Assembly: GCF_000172555.1 (NCBI RefSeq)
Contig: NZ_ABOX02000019.1
Span: forward strand, 1 to 64,000
Length of the DNA stretch: 64,000 nucleotides
Direction: 5' to 3'
Source: Pedosphaera parvula Ellin514
Lineage (GTDB): Bacteria; Verrucomicrobiota; Verrucomicrobiia; Limisphaerales; Pedosphaeraceae
A program made the position numbers and the translations under genes. Position 1 is the stretch's first letter; every line of letters starts with the position of its first letter. Below, piece by piece: positions 11,101 through 19,061 of the stretch. The notes below the pieces were generated by a model. The model was not told the origin of the DNA, searched no databases, and saw only the letters and a program-made list of their open reading frames with translations.

Positions 11101-11393
11101 CCCGTCGGCACACTTGTGGCACCGAGAGAAGAGAGGCCCCAGGCGGAAACCGTGCCGTCCGCACGCAATGCAAGACTGTGATTCCATCCGCCGGCGATGG
11201 CCACCGCGTTCGTCAAATCTCCCGGCACGTAGGTCTGACCGGAATCACAATAACTGCAGAAAATCGCACCGCGCCCCCATGCCGTCACCGGTCCGCTGGC
11301 CCGGGCCGAAAGCGAAAAACAAATGCACCCCAGAATTGTCAGGATGATGGGCAAGAAATGGACTTGGCGTTGTATGTGAATCTGAGATTTCAT
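8184..11393 (-). CDS. secreted RCC1-repeat / Ig-like domain protein
   Basis: About 1069 residues from the ATG at 11393, which has AGGGG eight bases upstream and opens a signal peptide (hydrophobic stretch, then S-A-R-A-S). A 26-residue upstream extension in the same frame has no such support. Two blocks of RCC1-type beta-propeller repeats (V-V-A-W-G-x-N and L-A-L-x-x-D-G-T-V, about 48 residues each) lie at about 30-315 and 750-985. They flank several Ig-like domains with the recurring phrase Y-Q-W-x-F-N-G-T-N-L-P-G-A-T-N. The last 75 residues form the C-terminal module also seen in the LamG, GH43 and GH3 proteins here, ending F-Y-R-V-R-R-W. No catalytic residues are evident. A role in surface binding or protein interaction is inferred. 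The long repeats make this gene prone to recombination and assembly collapse. Confidence 0.8.
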   Translation of the reverse strand: MKSQIHIQRQVHFLPIILTILGCICFSLSARASGPVTAWGRGAIFCSYCDSGQTYVPGDLTNAVAIAGGWNHSLALRADGTVSAWGLSSLGATSVPTGLSNVVAVAAGDNDSLALLNNSTVVAWGYNGYGQANVPAGLTNVVAIASGNYFNLALRNDGSVAAWGDNANSQVSEAGSATGIKAIAANSANTGYALGLKTDGTVVEWGLYQPAMPPGLTNVISIAVGGAHYLALRGDGTVLAWGDNSSGQTNVPTGLSNVVAVAAGGAYSVALKSDGTVLAWGTSTYGLNIAPLGLTNVTAISGGGEHVLVIHDGAPSLLQWPTNQSVYTGMAPGFSATTAPTVSGSTFQWQFSGTNLPGATSTALNFTNAQLTDSGPYELALTNTYGSYHVPFVLTVSTSAPVVIQQPVNQLVPATSNTVFSVSAIGSLPLSYQWLCNGTNLPAQTNTSLIWPAAQLGDSGLAFAVVVSNAFGTTLSSNAYLTVLPSLVTVQPGNLTTNGGSQVTFTSALVGQGPFTYQWLFNGTNLTGATNSQLTLTNALVIQSGNYSLIASNSFGLSTSTNASLAVVPWISCSISPTTINAGAGTLVSVAFNVGGLSPVAYQWTHDGNPWAGPVQGGSMQIIDPSMSWAGVYNVTASDATTTLTSSNVTLTINPLTITSQPTSQAAWIGGPARLNVAAIGVNPIGYQWQFNGADIPGATNYFLVLTNVQPAQFGSYNVVLTNAYTNLISQVVTLTPSEVAVWGGVSGETNLSLGLTNIIAISSGGSGPSDCLALNSSGKAVSWPGSSTLFTYTNLMAIAGAGPATLGLRTNGTVVYSYQSSVPGLTNVAAITPNYDGYLALMTNGTVVGNASKPGLTNIVAIARGNGHNLALKFDGTVVAWGNNYSGQTSVPPGLSNVVAIAAGYSHSLALGDNGTIVAWGENSNGQTNVPSGLSNVVAIAAGDYHNLALKSDGTVIAWGMHIYGQTNVPPRLTNVVAIAAGRFQSLALIGNCPPVTHSTLSNPSASSNTFKLSLPTQSGKVYVLEYKASLSDTNWTSLPLVPGNGSTLFLTDPTATNAQQFYRVRRW

Positions 11394-11710
11394 ATGTTGG
11401 TCCCCTAATACAACCGGAGATGCTGATTTCGTGAGTTTCTTCATGCTCCCAGGTTTTGCAAGTCTTTTCACGCCAACGCCTGCTCACTGCGCTGATACAG
11501 TTCAAACACCTGCGCGCTGAAACATTTGCCAGCAGCGGCAGCAATTTGGAGCGGTTGGATTATGTGAAGTGCGTTTGTGTGTTTCGGGCTCGAGTGATCC
11601 AGGTTTGCAGATGCAGCGGTGGTTCAAGGCTGGGAGCAGGGCACCCTGGAGGGCGGACAACTTGCAATCGCGGGTTGTTCGAAATGATGAGGCGCGCAGG
11701 CTGACGGGCA

Positions 11711-11750
11711 AAAATGTCCGTGATAGATACAAAATGTCCGTACCGGGTAC
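11711..11750. repeat. tandem 20-bp repeat (AAAATGTCCG), two copies
   Basis: AAAATGTCCG occurs at 11711-11720 and 11731-11740. The intervening decamers at 11721-11730 and 11741-11750 both begin with T and end in TAC, giving a 20-bp unit present twice. The second copy ends in a GTACC-G-GGTAC palindrome (11740-11750). It could be a pair of transposase-binding sites left by a lost insertion sequence, or one more decamer array of this region. Confidence 0.6.
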
Positions 11751-11885
11751 ATCATTGGCTTTGACCTTGAGTCGGGTGGGGGAGAGAATGGTGTTTGATG
11801 AAACAGGAGTCTGCATATGAACGTGTGTCGACGGGCAGGAGGAATGGGAACTCCCAGATGGATGGGGCGGGCAGTGGTCTGTCAG

Positions 11886-11945
11886 CTCGGGTTAAGTCTG
11901 CTTATCTCGGGCTAACTCGCGCTAACTCGGGTTATCTCGTGTTAA
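11886..11945. repeat. decamer array 1 (CTCGGGTTAA-like), six units
   Basis: Six contiguous in-phase 10-bp units start at 11886. Five read CTCG-N-G-Y-T-A-W (CTCGGGTTAA, CTCGGGCTAA, CTCGCGCTAA, CTCGGGTTAT, CTCGTGTTAA). The second unit is degenerate (GTCTGCTTAT). No indels interrupt the phase. Confidence 0.75.
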
Positions 11946-12010
11946 AAATTCTTGCAGGCGTATGGACCTGGATTTTGGGTGTTAGAATTCGTGTTTCGAA
12001 TGGGAAAGGT

Positions 12011-12060
12011 CTAACGGTATATAACGGTAAATAACGCCTTATAACGCCAAATAACGGTAG
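12011..12060. repeat. decamer array 2 (ATAACGGTAA-like), five units
   Basis: Five contiguous units run from 12011 to 12060: CTAACGGTAT, ATAACGGTAA, ATAACGCCTT, ATAACGCCAA, ATAACGGTAG. The core TAACG is invariant and falls exactly every 10 bases. A T8 tract follows at once. Confidence 0.8.
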
Positions 12061-12150
12061 AAATTTTTTTTATGGGAGCAAGAGTGAACAGAGGGGGATG
12101 GACGAAGGTAATGGCCAGAGGCATGAGGGCGGTATTCAGACCAATCGAGA

Positions 12151-12210
12151 ATCGGAAAGCATTGGTAGGTATCGGAAGCCAACGGAAGGTATCGGAAGGT
12201 TCAGGAAATT
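12151..12210. repeat. decamer array 3 (ATCGGAAGGT-like), six units
   Basis: Six contiguous units: ATCGGAAAGC, ATTGGTAGGT, ATCGGAAGCC, AACGGAAGGT, ATCGGAAGGT, TCAGGAAATT. The GGAA core repeats with exact 10-base spacing, apart from the second unit. Confidence 0.7.
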
Positions 12211-12240
12211 TCGAATGGCCAGTTTCAACTTCAAAATGGG

Positions 12241-12290
12241 AGATTCGGACGGTGGATGGCGGTAATAGACGGTGGATGGCGCTGGATGAC
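12241..12290. repeat. decamer array 4 (GGTGGATGGC-like), five units
   Basis: Units: AGATTCGGAC, GGTGGATGGC, GGTAATAGAC, GGTGGATGGC, GCTGGATGAC. Two units are identical and the rest share the G-G-x-x-x-A-x-G/R-x-C skeleton. A T-rich tract follows. Confidence 0.65.
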
Positions 12291-12495
12291 GCCAATTTTT
12301 TTTTGATGCTGAATTTTGGGTGCTTTTTTAATGGAGGAATTGTGAAAAAATGGCCAAAACGGGGAGGGGGAGGATGAATTTCCGGGACGCAAATCAAGAC
12401 CTTTGGAAAACGCGGAATTTGTCATATCTGCCCTTTGCTTCCTGGGAAAGTTCGTCTAAGTTAAGCGATTGTATTGATCGACAAATTCGCGACAC

Positions 12496-15426
12496 ATGGC
12501 AAAAGGTTTCATAAAGATTGGCGGGGCTCGTGAGCATAACCTCAAGAACCTCACCTTGAGCATTCCCCGCGACCAACTGGTGGTCATCACCGGTTTGAGC
12601 GGTTCGGGGAAGTCGTCGCTTGCCTTTGACACCATCTATGCCGAAGGACAGCGGAAATATGTGGAATCGCTTTCTGCCTATGCGCGGCAATTTCTCGACC
12701 AAATGCAAAAGCCGGAGGTGGATTTTATCGAGGGACTTTCGCCGGCAATTGCGATTGAACAGAGAAGTTCCGGGACCAGCCCACGGTCGATCATTGCCAC
12801 CACCACCGAGATATACGATTACCTGAGGTTGTTATTTGCGCATGTGGGGCAGGCGCATTGTCCAGAGAGTGGGGTGCCGATTGTGGCTCAGACAACGAGC
12901 GACATCGTGGACAAGATTCATGCGCTGCCTGTCAAGACGCGGGTGATGATTTTGGCTCCGGTTGTGCGCGATCAAAAAGGAGAGTTTCGCGATGTCGTGG
13001 AGCGCCTTGGTCGCGAGGGATTTGTTCGCGCACGCATCGATGGCGAGATGGTGGAGTTGGCCAGTAATGTCAGAGTAAAGCTGGATGCGAAGCAGAAGCA
13101 CACGATCGAAGCGGTCGTTGATCGGTTGGTGATGGATGAGAAGATTCGCGTGCGGTTAAGTGATTCGGTGGAGACGGCGTTGAGGTGGGGAGAAGGACAG
13201 TTGTTGACTTTGCACCAGTTGCCGGGAACGGAATCGACCACCAGCTGGATTGAGACCCTGCATTCCAACCGCAATTACAGTCCTGCGACTGGAATGAGTT
13301 TTGAACCGCTCACTCCCAAGCATTTTTCCTTCAATTCACCTGCAGGCGCGTGTCCGGTCTGTCATGGGTTGGGACAGAAGATGGTTTTCGATGAAGGGCT
13401 CATTGTCCCTGATCCTGAGAAATCTTTGGAACAAGGTGCGATTTTGCCATGGCGCAGAGGTGGCAAGCGGATGGTTGTCTATTACAAGAGCATGCTGCGC
13501 GGTGTGACCGCCCAGTACCAACAGAATCTCGAGGCTCCGTATAAAACCTTGCCGGAAGATTTTAAAAAAATTCTGCTGTGGGGTTCGGGCTCCACCGAGA
13601 TTGAGTTCAACTTTTGGCGTGCCGGCAAGATGAGCAAGGTGAGCCGCGCGTTCGAGGGAGTTGTTCCGAATCTCGAAAGACTCTATCAGGAGAGCGAAAG
13701 TGAGTTCACGAGGAACCGGTTGAAGAGTTTCATGAGCCCTCAATTTTGCGATGCCTGTGGAGGGCGGCGGCTCAAACCGGAAATTCTTGCCGTTACCATT
13801 GGCAATGCGGAGCTGAAGGAGAAATTTGGAACCAGGAGTTCCAAGGAACCAAACATTCCCGGGCTTTCCATCATGGATGTCTGCTCCCTCTCAATCGAGG
13901 CTGCGGATGATTTTTTTACCAAGCTCAAACTCTCCGAATTTCAACAGAAGATTGCCGCTGAAATTATTCGGGAGGTGCGTTCCCGGTTGGGTTTCCTTAA
14001 GAATGTTGGCCTCGGCTATTTAACTCTAAACCGTGAGAGTGGCACCTTGAGCGGTGGCGAAGCGCAACGCATCCGCCTGGCCACCCAGATTGGTGCGGGA
14101 CTGGTCGGGGTGCTTTATATCCTGGATGAGCCTAGCATCGGTCTGCATCAACGTGACAACGAACGGTTGTTGAAGACCCTCGAAGGGCTGAGAAATCTGG
14201 GTAATTCTGTCCTAGTCGTGGAACATGATGAAGACACCATTCGTCGCGCCGATTACATTCTCGATTTGGGGCCGGGCGCCGGAGTGCGCGGCGGAGAAAT
14301 TGTTGCGGCTGGAACGTTGCCTGAAATATTAGCCTCATCGCGCTCTCTTACCGCCCAATATTTAACTCGCGAGCTCTCGATTGCCGTTCCCAAAAAGCGG
14401 ATAAAACCGACTCAGGACCGTGGCTGGCTGGAAGTGTTGGGCGCCACCGAAAACAATCTCAAAAACGTTGATCTGCGAATTCCCCTGGGAACACTCACCT
14501 GTGTAACGGGAGTGAGCGGTTCGGGGAAAAGTACCGCTGTGGACGACATTTTGCGGCGGGCTCTCTTTCGGAAGTTTCATGGTTCAAAGGAACGGCCAGG
14601 GGCACATCGTGAACTGAAGGGATTCGAGAATCTGGATAAGGTCATTGTTATTGATCAGACTCCCATTGGACGGACACCGCGAAGCAACCCAGCGACTTAT
14701 ACCGGGATGTTTAATCACATTCGTGATCTCTTTGCCAAGCTGCCGTCAGCCAAGATTCGCGGCTACGAAGCGGGCCGGTTTAGTTTCAATGTAAAAGGCG
14801 GTCGGTGCGAAAAATGCCAGGGCGATGGACTCATCAAAATCGAAATGCATTTCCTGCCACCGGTGTATGTGACCTGCGAAGCGTGCAATGGCCGGCGATA
14901 TAACCGCGAGACCCTGGAGATTAGCTATAAGGGGATGAATATTGCCGACGTTCTGAACATGACCGTGGACGAGGCGGTGACATTTTTCAGAGCAGTTCCG
15001 CAGATTTACGAACCATGCCTGACACTGGCGGATGTGGGATTGGGCTACATCGGTTTAGGCCAGTCGGCCACGACGTTGAGCGGCGGTGAAGCGCAAAGAA
15101 TCAAGCTAGCGTCCGAGCTCAGTCGCAAGGCGACCGGACGAACGCTTTACATCCTTGACGAACCCACCACTGGCCTGCATTTCCACGATGTCGCAAAATT
15201 GCTCGAAGTCCTTTTCAAGCTCCGGGCCTCGGGAAACACACTTCTGATTATTGAACATAATCTCGATGTGATTAAAACTGCTGATTGGATCGTCGATCTT
15301 GGACCGGAAGGTGGATCGGGCGGAGGCAGGATCGTGGCTCAAGGAACGCCTGAGGAAGTGGCTGAGTGCCCGGGCAGTTATACCGGCCAATATTTGAGTC
15401 GCATCTTGAATGAAACTGTTGGATAA
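12496..15426 (+). CDS. uvrA: excinuclease ABC subunit UvrA
   Basis: A full-length 976-residue UvrA, the damage-recognition ATPase of nucleotide excision repair, which dimerises and loads UvrB on damaged DNA. Visible in order: Walker A of ATPase I (G-L-S-G-S-G-K-S-S at 33-41), the zinc site C-P-V-C-H-G paired with C-D-A-C-G-G, the first signature [12 protein letters not shown] and Walker B with L-D-E-P-S-I-G-L-H. ATPase II follows with G-V-S-G-S-G-K-S-T, the second zinc module C-E-K-C-Q-G / [18 protein letters not shown] and L-D-E-P-T-T-G-L-H. All key residues are intact. The ATG at 12496 gives the canonical start (I[12 protein letters not shown]). A TPR-protein gene begins 12 bases downstream, so the two may be co-transcribed. 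Confidence 0.98.
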   Translation: MAKGFIKIGGAREHNLKNLTLSIPRDQLVVITGLSGSGKSSLAFDTIYAEGQRKYVESLSAYARQFLDQMQKPEVDFIEGLSPAIAIEQRSSGTSPRSIIATTTEIYDYLRLLFAHVGQAHCPESGVPIVAQTTSDIVDKIHALPVKTRVMILAPVVRDQKGEFRDVVERLGREGFVRARIDGEMVELASNVRVKLDAKQKHTIEAVVDRLVMDEKIRVRLSDSVETALRWGEGQLLTLHQLPGTESTTSWIETLHSNRNYSPATGMSFEPLTPKHFSFNSPAGACPVCHGLGQKMVFDEGLIVPDPEKSLEQGAILPWRRGGKRMVVYYKSMLRGVTAQYQQNLEAPYKTLPEDFKKILLWGSGSTEIEFNFWRAGKMSKVSRAFEGVVPNLERLYQESESEFTRNRLKSFMSPQFCDACGGRRLKPEILAVTIGNAELKEKFGTRSSKEPNIPGLSIMDVCSLSIEAADDFFTKLKLSEFQQKIAAEIIREVRSRLGFLKNVGLGYLTLNRESGTLSGGEAQRIRLATQIGAGLVGVLYILDEPSIGLHQRDNERLLKTLEGLRNLGNSVLVVEHDEDTIRRADYILDLGPGAGVRGGEIVAAGTLPEILASSRSLTAQYLTRELSIAVPKKRIKPTQDRGWLEVLGATENNLKNVDLRIPLGTLTCVTGVSGSGKSTAVDDILRRALFRKFHGSKERPGAHRELKGFENLDKVIVIDQTPIGRTPRSNPATYTGMFNHIRDLFAKLPSAKIRGYEAGRFSFNVKGGRCEKCQGDGLIKIEMHFLPPVYVTCEACNGRRYNRETLEISYKGMNIADVLNMTVDEAVTFFRAVPQIYEPCLTLADVGLGYIGLGQSATTLSGGEAQRIKLASELSRKATGRTLYILDEPTTGLHFHDVAKLLEVLFKLRASGNTLLIIEHNLDVIKTADWIVDLGPEGGSGGGRIVAQGTPEEVAECPGSYTGQYLSRILNETVG

Positions 15427-15437
15427 AGAACATCTGA

Positions 15438-18140
15438 ATGAAGTGGAATTTTAAAAGAATCGCTGGCTGCTGGGGTTTTCTGGCCCTGATTCAATTCCTT
15501 TTTGCCACGGTCAATTGTAGTGCTGCCGCGACACCAGAAAGCCACGCCTTTGAAGTGGCGGCGGACTTTTTCAAGTCCCACAACTGGGAAAAGGCTGAGG
15601 AAAAACTTGCGGACTTTGCAAAGAAATATCCGACATCAGAATTTTTTGCTGATGCGGTTCTGCTACAGGGCGAATCACGTTATGCGTTGGGGCGCGATTC
15701 GGGCGTCGTTGAGTTGCTCTCCACGGAGATGCCACATGCAGGAAAACTGGCTGACCAATATCTCTATTGGACAGCTGTGGCCTCCTACCGCAGTGCCAAC
15801 TATAAAAATGCGGCTGACTCCTTTTCTCGAATCGTCACCGTGTATACCAATTCGGCAAAAAGAGCGGAGGCAATTTTCAGCCAAAGTCAGACCTTGGGAA
15901 AAATGGGAGCGTGGCCCGAAGCAATCAAGGAACTACGACAACCTGACGGAGCCTTCCAGCAATTGCTCAAATCCAACCCGACGAATGAATTTGCCATTAA
16001 AGGGGTGCTTCTGCTCGCCGAAGCCGATCTGATCCAGAAAGATTACCAGGCCGTATCGGAAGACCTGCGAATTATTTCCCAGCAAAAACTGACCCCGGAG
16101 TTTAAGTGGCGAAGTCAGTTGTTGTTTTGTCGTAGCTTGTTTGAAGCCGGGAAAACGGACGAAGCATTACAGGCCGGTACAAATTTGAACACCCTGGCTG
16201 TCGAGACCGGCAACCTGGAATTCATTGGTGAAAGCGTGGCGTTTCAGGCAAATGTGTTGGAAAAGTTGGGACGTCTGGCTGACGCCGTGGAGGTCTATGA
16301 GAATTTTGAGAAAAAACTTTCTGCAGAGACTCCCAAGGCTCTCCGACGACAGGCGATTTACAAAATCGTTGATCTGAACCTAAAGCAAAACAAACTCGAC
16401 ATCGCAACCCAGAAATTAGATTCATTCTTAAGTAAATTTCCTGAGGACAGAACAGCGGATGTGGCGTTGTTGACATTGGGTGAACTGCAATTGAGGCAGG
16501 CTACAACCACCGGACTCACGCCCGCCACCGCGGCAGTGACGTTGCCAGGCACAAATCTGCTTTCACTGGCCAAGGCAAATTTTCAGAAACTTATTAATAG
16601 TTTTACGAACAGTGATTTTGTGGGCGCTGCTCAGCTCAATCTGGGATGGTGTTTGTGGCTGGAAAATAAACCTGCCGAGAGCCGGACTGCCTTCAGTAAC
16701 GCTCTGCAGAGATTGCCCCAATCGGAGTCCCAGGCTGTGGCACGTTTTAAACTGGCGGACATCCAATTCACGGAAAGAGATTTCCACGGTGCACTCACCA
16801 ATTACATACCGGTGGTTGAGGAATATAAAAACTTTCCACTCGTGCGCAGTAATCTCTTTGAGCGTTCACTTTATCAGATCACCCGGGCTGCGTTGGCCGA
16901 AACGAACATCACTCAGGCATCGCAAGCCATGGCAAAGATTCTGGATCTCTATCCGAACACTCTTTTATCAGACAGTTCTGCACTGCTCGTTGGGCAGGGG
17001 ATGACGGAATATGCTAACCCAGCCGGCGCGCGTGATCTCTTACAGATGTTTATAGAGAAGAGTCCGACCTCGCCGCTTTCGTCAGAGGTTAGACTTGCGA
17101 TCGCGCATACGTATGAGAAGGAAGGGAACTGGCAGGCGGCAATTACGAATTACGATCGCTTAATTGTCGACTCCACGAATTCGGCCGTGCTGCCAAGAGT
17201 TGAGTTCTCACGGGCCATGGCAAACTTCCGGGCCGGCTATGAAACGAACGCTTATTCGATTTTAACCAATTTCGTGGTCAAATTTTCCACCAATCAACTC
17301 GCTGCCAAGGCCAAATATTGGATTGGCGATTACTTTTGGCGGCAGGAGGATTTTCCGAGGGCCGAGCGCAGCTATAAGGAAGTCTACCAAAATTGGCCTG
17401 CCGCCACCAATGAGGGATTACAGGCCCAGATGATGGCTGGTCGTGCGGCGATGGCTCGTGAGAATTATTACGATGCCACTACTTACTTCACCAATCTGAC
17501 CATCCTGCCGCAATGCCCGGCTCCCTTGCGCCTGGAAGCGCTTTTTGCCTACGGCTCCGCGATGATGGGACTCGCACCTCTGGACACCACCAATAGCGTC
17601 GCCCATTACAACACAGCCATCGGGATCTTCCTTGATATTCAGAAGAATTATTCCACCAACAGTGTCGCTCCCATGGCTGCGGGAGAGGTGGGCAACTGCT
17701 ATCTGCAAATGGCGGTTCAGGACGCTTCGCAATACGATCGTGCCGCCACCTATTATAAGCAGGCAATCGATTCCCCGGTGGCAGACGTCCATACACGAGG
17801 CCTCGCCCAGCTTGGTTTGGCAAAAACGCTGGAAGGGTTGGCTCATACGAACAAGACCGCAGCCGAGCAGGGCCCGTTGTTAAAACAGGCGATGAACCTC
17901 TGTGAAGAAGTGGTTTTCACCGCGAATCTTCGCGCGGGAGAGGAAGCCGATCTCTATTGCATCTCGCAAAACGGTTTGGAGGCGGGAAAACTGGCTGAAG
18001 AACTTGGATTATGGGAGCATGCCCTTAAACTGTACAGCACGCTCTGTGAAAAATTACCTCCCTTGAAGCCCACGCTGCAGGAAAGAATCACCAAAACCGG
18101 CGAGAAACTGGCTCGTCAAAAAGCGGAGCACGGCGTTTGA
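15438..18140 (+). CDS. large periplasmic tetratricopeptide-repeat protein
   Basis: A 900-residue protein with an N-terminal signal peptide (basic M-K-W-N-F-K-R, a hydrophobic core, A-A-A cleavage region near residue 32), followed almost entirely by TPR-like helical pairs. The repeats resemble the Tol-Pal/BamD-type Y-x-x-A-x-x-x-F-x-x-x-x-x-x-Y-P-x-S with length about 35-40, for example near residues 40-75, 360-400, 530-570 and 610-660. Such proteins scaffold envelope or secretion complexes, but no specific partner can be named. The gene starts 12 bases after the uvrA stop, suggesting one transcript, yet no functional link to DNA repair is evident. Coding is clean throughout. Confidence 0.8.
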   Translation: MKWNFKRIAGCWGFLALIQFLFATVNCSAAATPESHAFEVAADFFKSHNWEKAEEKLADFAKKYPTSEFFADAVLLQGESRYALGRDSGVVELLSTEMPHAGKLADQYLYWTAVASYRSANYKNAADSFSRIVTVYTNSAKRAEAIFSQSQTLGKMGAWPEAIKELRQPDGAFQQLLKSNPTNEFAIKGVLLLAEADLIQKDYQAVSEDLRIISQQKLTPEFKWRSQLLFCRSLFEAGKTDEALQAGTNLNTLAVETGNLEFIGESVAFQANVLEKLGRLADAVEVYENFEKKLSAETPKALRRQAIYKIVDLNLKQNKLDIATQKLDSFLSKFPEDRTADVALLTLGELQLRQATTTGLTPATAAVTLPGTNLLSLAKANFQKLINSFTNSDFVGAAQLNLGWCLWLENKPAESRTAFSNALQRLPQSESQAVARFKLADIQFTERDFHGALTNYIPVVEEYKNFPLVRSNLFERSLYQITRAALAETNITQASQAMAKILDLYPNTLLSDSSALLVGQGMTEYANPAGARDLLQMFIEKSPTSPLSSEVRLAIAHTYEKEGNWQAAITNYDRLIVDSTNSAVLPRVEFSRAMANFRAGYETNAYSILTNFVVKFSTNQLAAKAKYWIGDYFWRQEDFPRAERSYKEVYQNWPAATNEGLQAQMMAGRAAMARENYYDATTYFTNLTILPQCPAPLRLEALFAYGSAMMGLAPLDTTNSVAHYNTAIGIFLDIQKNYSTNSVAPMAAGEVGNCYLQMAVQDASQYDRAATYYKQAIDSPVADVHTRGLAQLGLAKTLEGLAHTNKTAAEQGPLLKQAMNLCEEVVFTANLRAGEEADLYCISQNGLEAGKLAEELGLWEHALKLYSTLCEKLPPLKPTLQERITKTGEKLARQKAEHGV

Positions 18141-18177
18141 CATCACGATAATCGACGGTTAAATTTCAGTAGTCCGA

Positions 18178-18528
18178 ATGAACACATCCACACCAGCTGA
18201 TTCCGTAATAACCGTCACCGAAAATGCTGCCAGCCAGATCCGTCACCTGGTGGCGCAGGATCCACAAAATGCAGGCAAACATTTGCGCGTATATGTGGAG
18301 CAAGGTGGCTGTTCCGGAATGCAGTATTCCATGGTCTTTGATGAAAAGCGTCCCGATGATTTGATCACCGATATGCATGGAGTCTCCGTCCTCGTGGATC
18401 CCTTCAGTGCCAAATATATTACCGGATCGGTGGTTGATTTTAGTGACAGTCTTAACAGTGGGGGATTTAAGATCTCCAATCCAAACGCCAAGCAGAGTTG
18501 CGGCTGTGGAAAATCTTTCGACGCCTAG
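18178..18528 (+). CDS. A-type iron-sulfur carrier (IscA/ErpA/HesB family)
   Basis: A 116-residue protein with the complete A-type carrier signature: Cys45 in G-G-C-S-G-M-Q-Y and Cys108/Cys110 in S-C-G-C-G-K-S-F at the C-terminus, which together bind an Fe-S cluster or iron for delivery to apo-proteins. F-S-D-S-L-N-S-G-G-F-K-I-S-N-P-N-A matches the family's second half. Among ErpA, IscA and SufA it most resembles ErpA-type sequences, but that cannot be settled without a tree, so no symbol is given. It lies 37 bases after the TPR gene and is followed by a hairpin terminator. Clients could include ThiC (4Fe-4S), encoded about 8 kb away; this is an inference only. Confidence 0.92.
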   Translation: MNTSTPADSVITVTENAASQIRHLVAQDPQNAGKHLRVYVEQGGCSGMQYSMVFDEKRPDDLITDMHGVSVLVDPFSAKYITGSVVDFSDSLNSGGFKISNPNAKQSCGCGKSFDA

Positions 18529-18550
18529 CAGCCCTGTCTGCCAGGTGAAA

Positions 18551-18582
18551 AAGGCCGTTCCGTGCGATGCGGAACGGCATTA
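18551..18582. terminator. bidirectional intrinsic terminator between convergent genes
   Basis: A perfect 9-bp stem, GCCGTTCCG (18554-18562) and CGGAACGGC (18570-18578), with a 7-base loop. On the plus strand it is followed by ATTATT; on the minus strand by CTTTTTC. It can therefore serve both the Fe-S carrier gene and the archease operon. Confidence 0.8.
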
Positions 18583-18626
18583 TTGTCAGGAGAACCTTTT
18601 GGATCACGTTTCGCAAACCAAAAGAA

Positions 18627-19058
18627 TCAAATATCCAGAATCACACTCGCGCTCCAGCCGTTGTCTGTCTTTTCCAGTGCGAAATGATGCAAGGTCACGG
18701 CTTTGACGTCTGCGCGCTGGCGATGCCGAACCGGATCGAGCTTTTCTCCATGCGCCTCGCCGGCAAGCTTCCAGTTGTTGCCTTCCCGCGTAATTTGAAT
18801 CGGCCTCACACGCAAAAGCAATTGCTCGCTATCCTTTAGGTAAATCAACTCCTGCAGCAGATCGAACAATAACATGTCCAACGCACTGTTTGCCAGGCGA
18901 AGCTCTCGTCGCTCCTTGAAATCAATGCTGTCCAGATTGTCGATCATCACCTCCATCGTGGCATCCGCGGCCGAAACGAAGACTTCTTCCAGGCTCCTTC
19001 CCATGGCCCGAAACGCGATATCAGCCATCGCAACTCCTTCCAGAAATTCGTATGACAT
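18627..19058 (-). CDS. archease family protein (RtcB activator)
   Basis: The 143-residue protein matches archease over its whole length. It has A-D-I-A-F-R-A-x-G-x-S-L-E-E-V-F near the N-terminus, a central L-x-x-L-L-F-D-L-L-Q-E-L-I-Y-L-K-D, and the C-terminal block V-K-A-V-T-x-H-x-F-x-L-E-K-T-D-N-G-W followed by a terminal D-I. Archease speeds guanylylation and multiple turnover of the RNA ligase RtcB. The gene is last in the rtcB-GTPase-archease operon, starting 3 bases after the preceding stop. Canonical members read E-H-T-A-D near the start, whereas this one reads V-A-M-A-D: the Asp is kept and the His is absent. That could mark a bacterial subfamily with altered metal ligands. Confidence 0.85.
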   Translation of the reverse strand: MSYEFLEGVAMADIAFRAMGRSLEEVFVSAADATMEVMIDNLDSIDFKERRELRLANSALDMLLFDLLQELIYLKDSEQLLLRVRPIQITREGNNWKLAGEAHGEKLDPVRHRQRADVKAVTLHHFALEKTDNGWSASVILDI

Positions 19059-19061
19059 AAG

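Larger units (their letters stand above)
11472..12495. other. 1-kb gene-free region with phased 10-bp arrays
   Basis: No ORF here has a convincing start, family match or coding character. Bases 11472-11710 show nothing recognisable. From 11711 to 12290 there are five separate tandem arrays with a 10-bp unit, each with its own consensus, separated by unrelated sequence and T-rich tracts (12062-12070, 12296-12303, 12325-12331). Bases 12291-12495 are AT-richer and lead into uvrA; they should hold its promoter. Confidence 0.6.

Noticed and set aside
11817-11915. A 32-codon ORF with AGGAG before its ATG
   Set aside because: Its end lies inside decamer array 1, and the product has no recognisable features. 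A chance Shine-Dalgarno is more likely.
12011-12397. A 128-codon minus-strand ORF and a 101-codon plus-strand ORF across the decamer arrays
   Set aside because: Both run through 10-bp repeats and T-tracts, have low-complexity products, lack Shine-Dalgarno sites, and match no family I know.
12469-12484. TTGT-N8-ACAA inverted repeat upstream of uvrA as an SOS box
   Set aside because: It is too short and matches no LexA motif I can name with confidence for this phylum.
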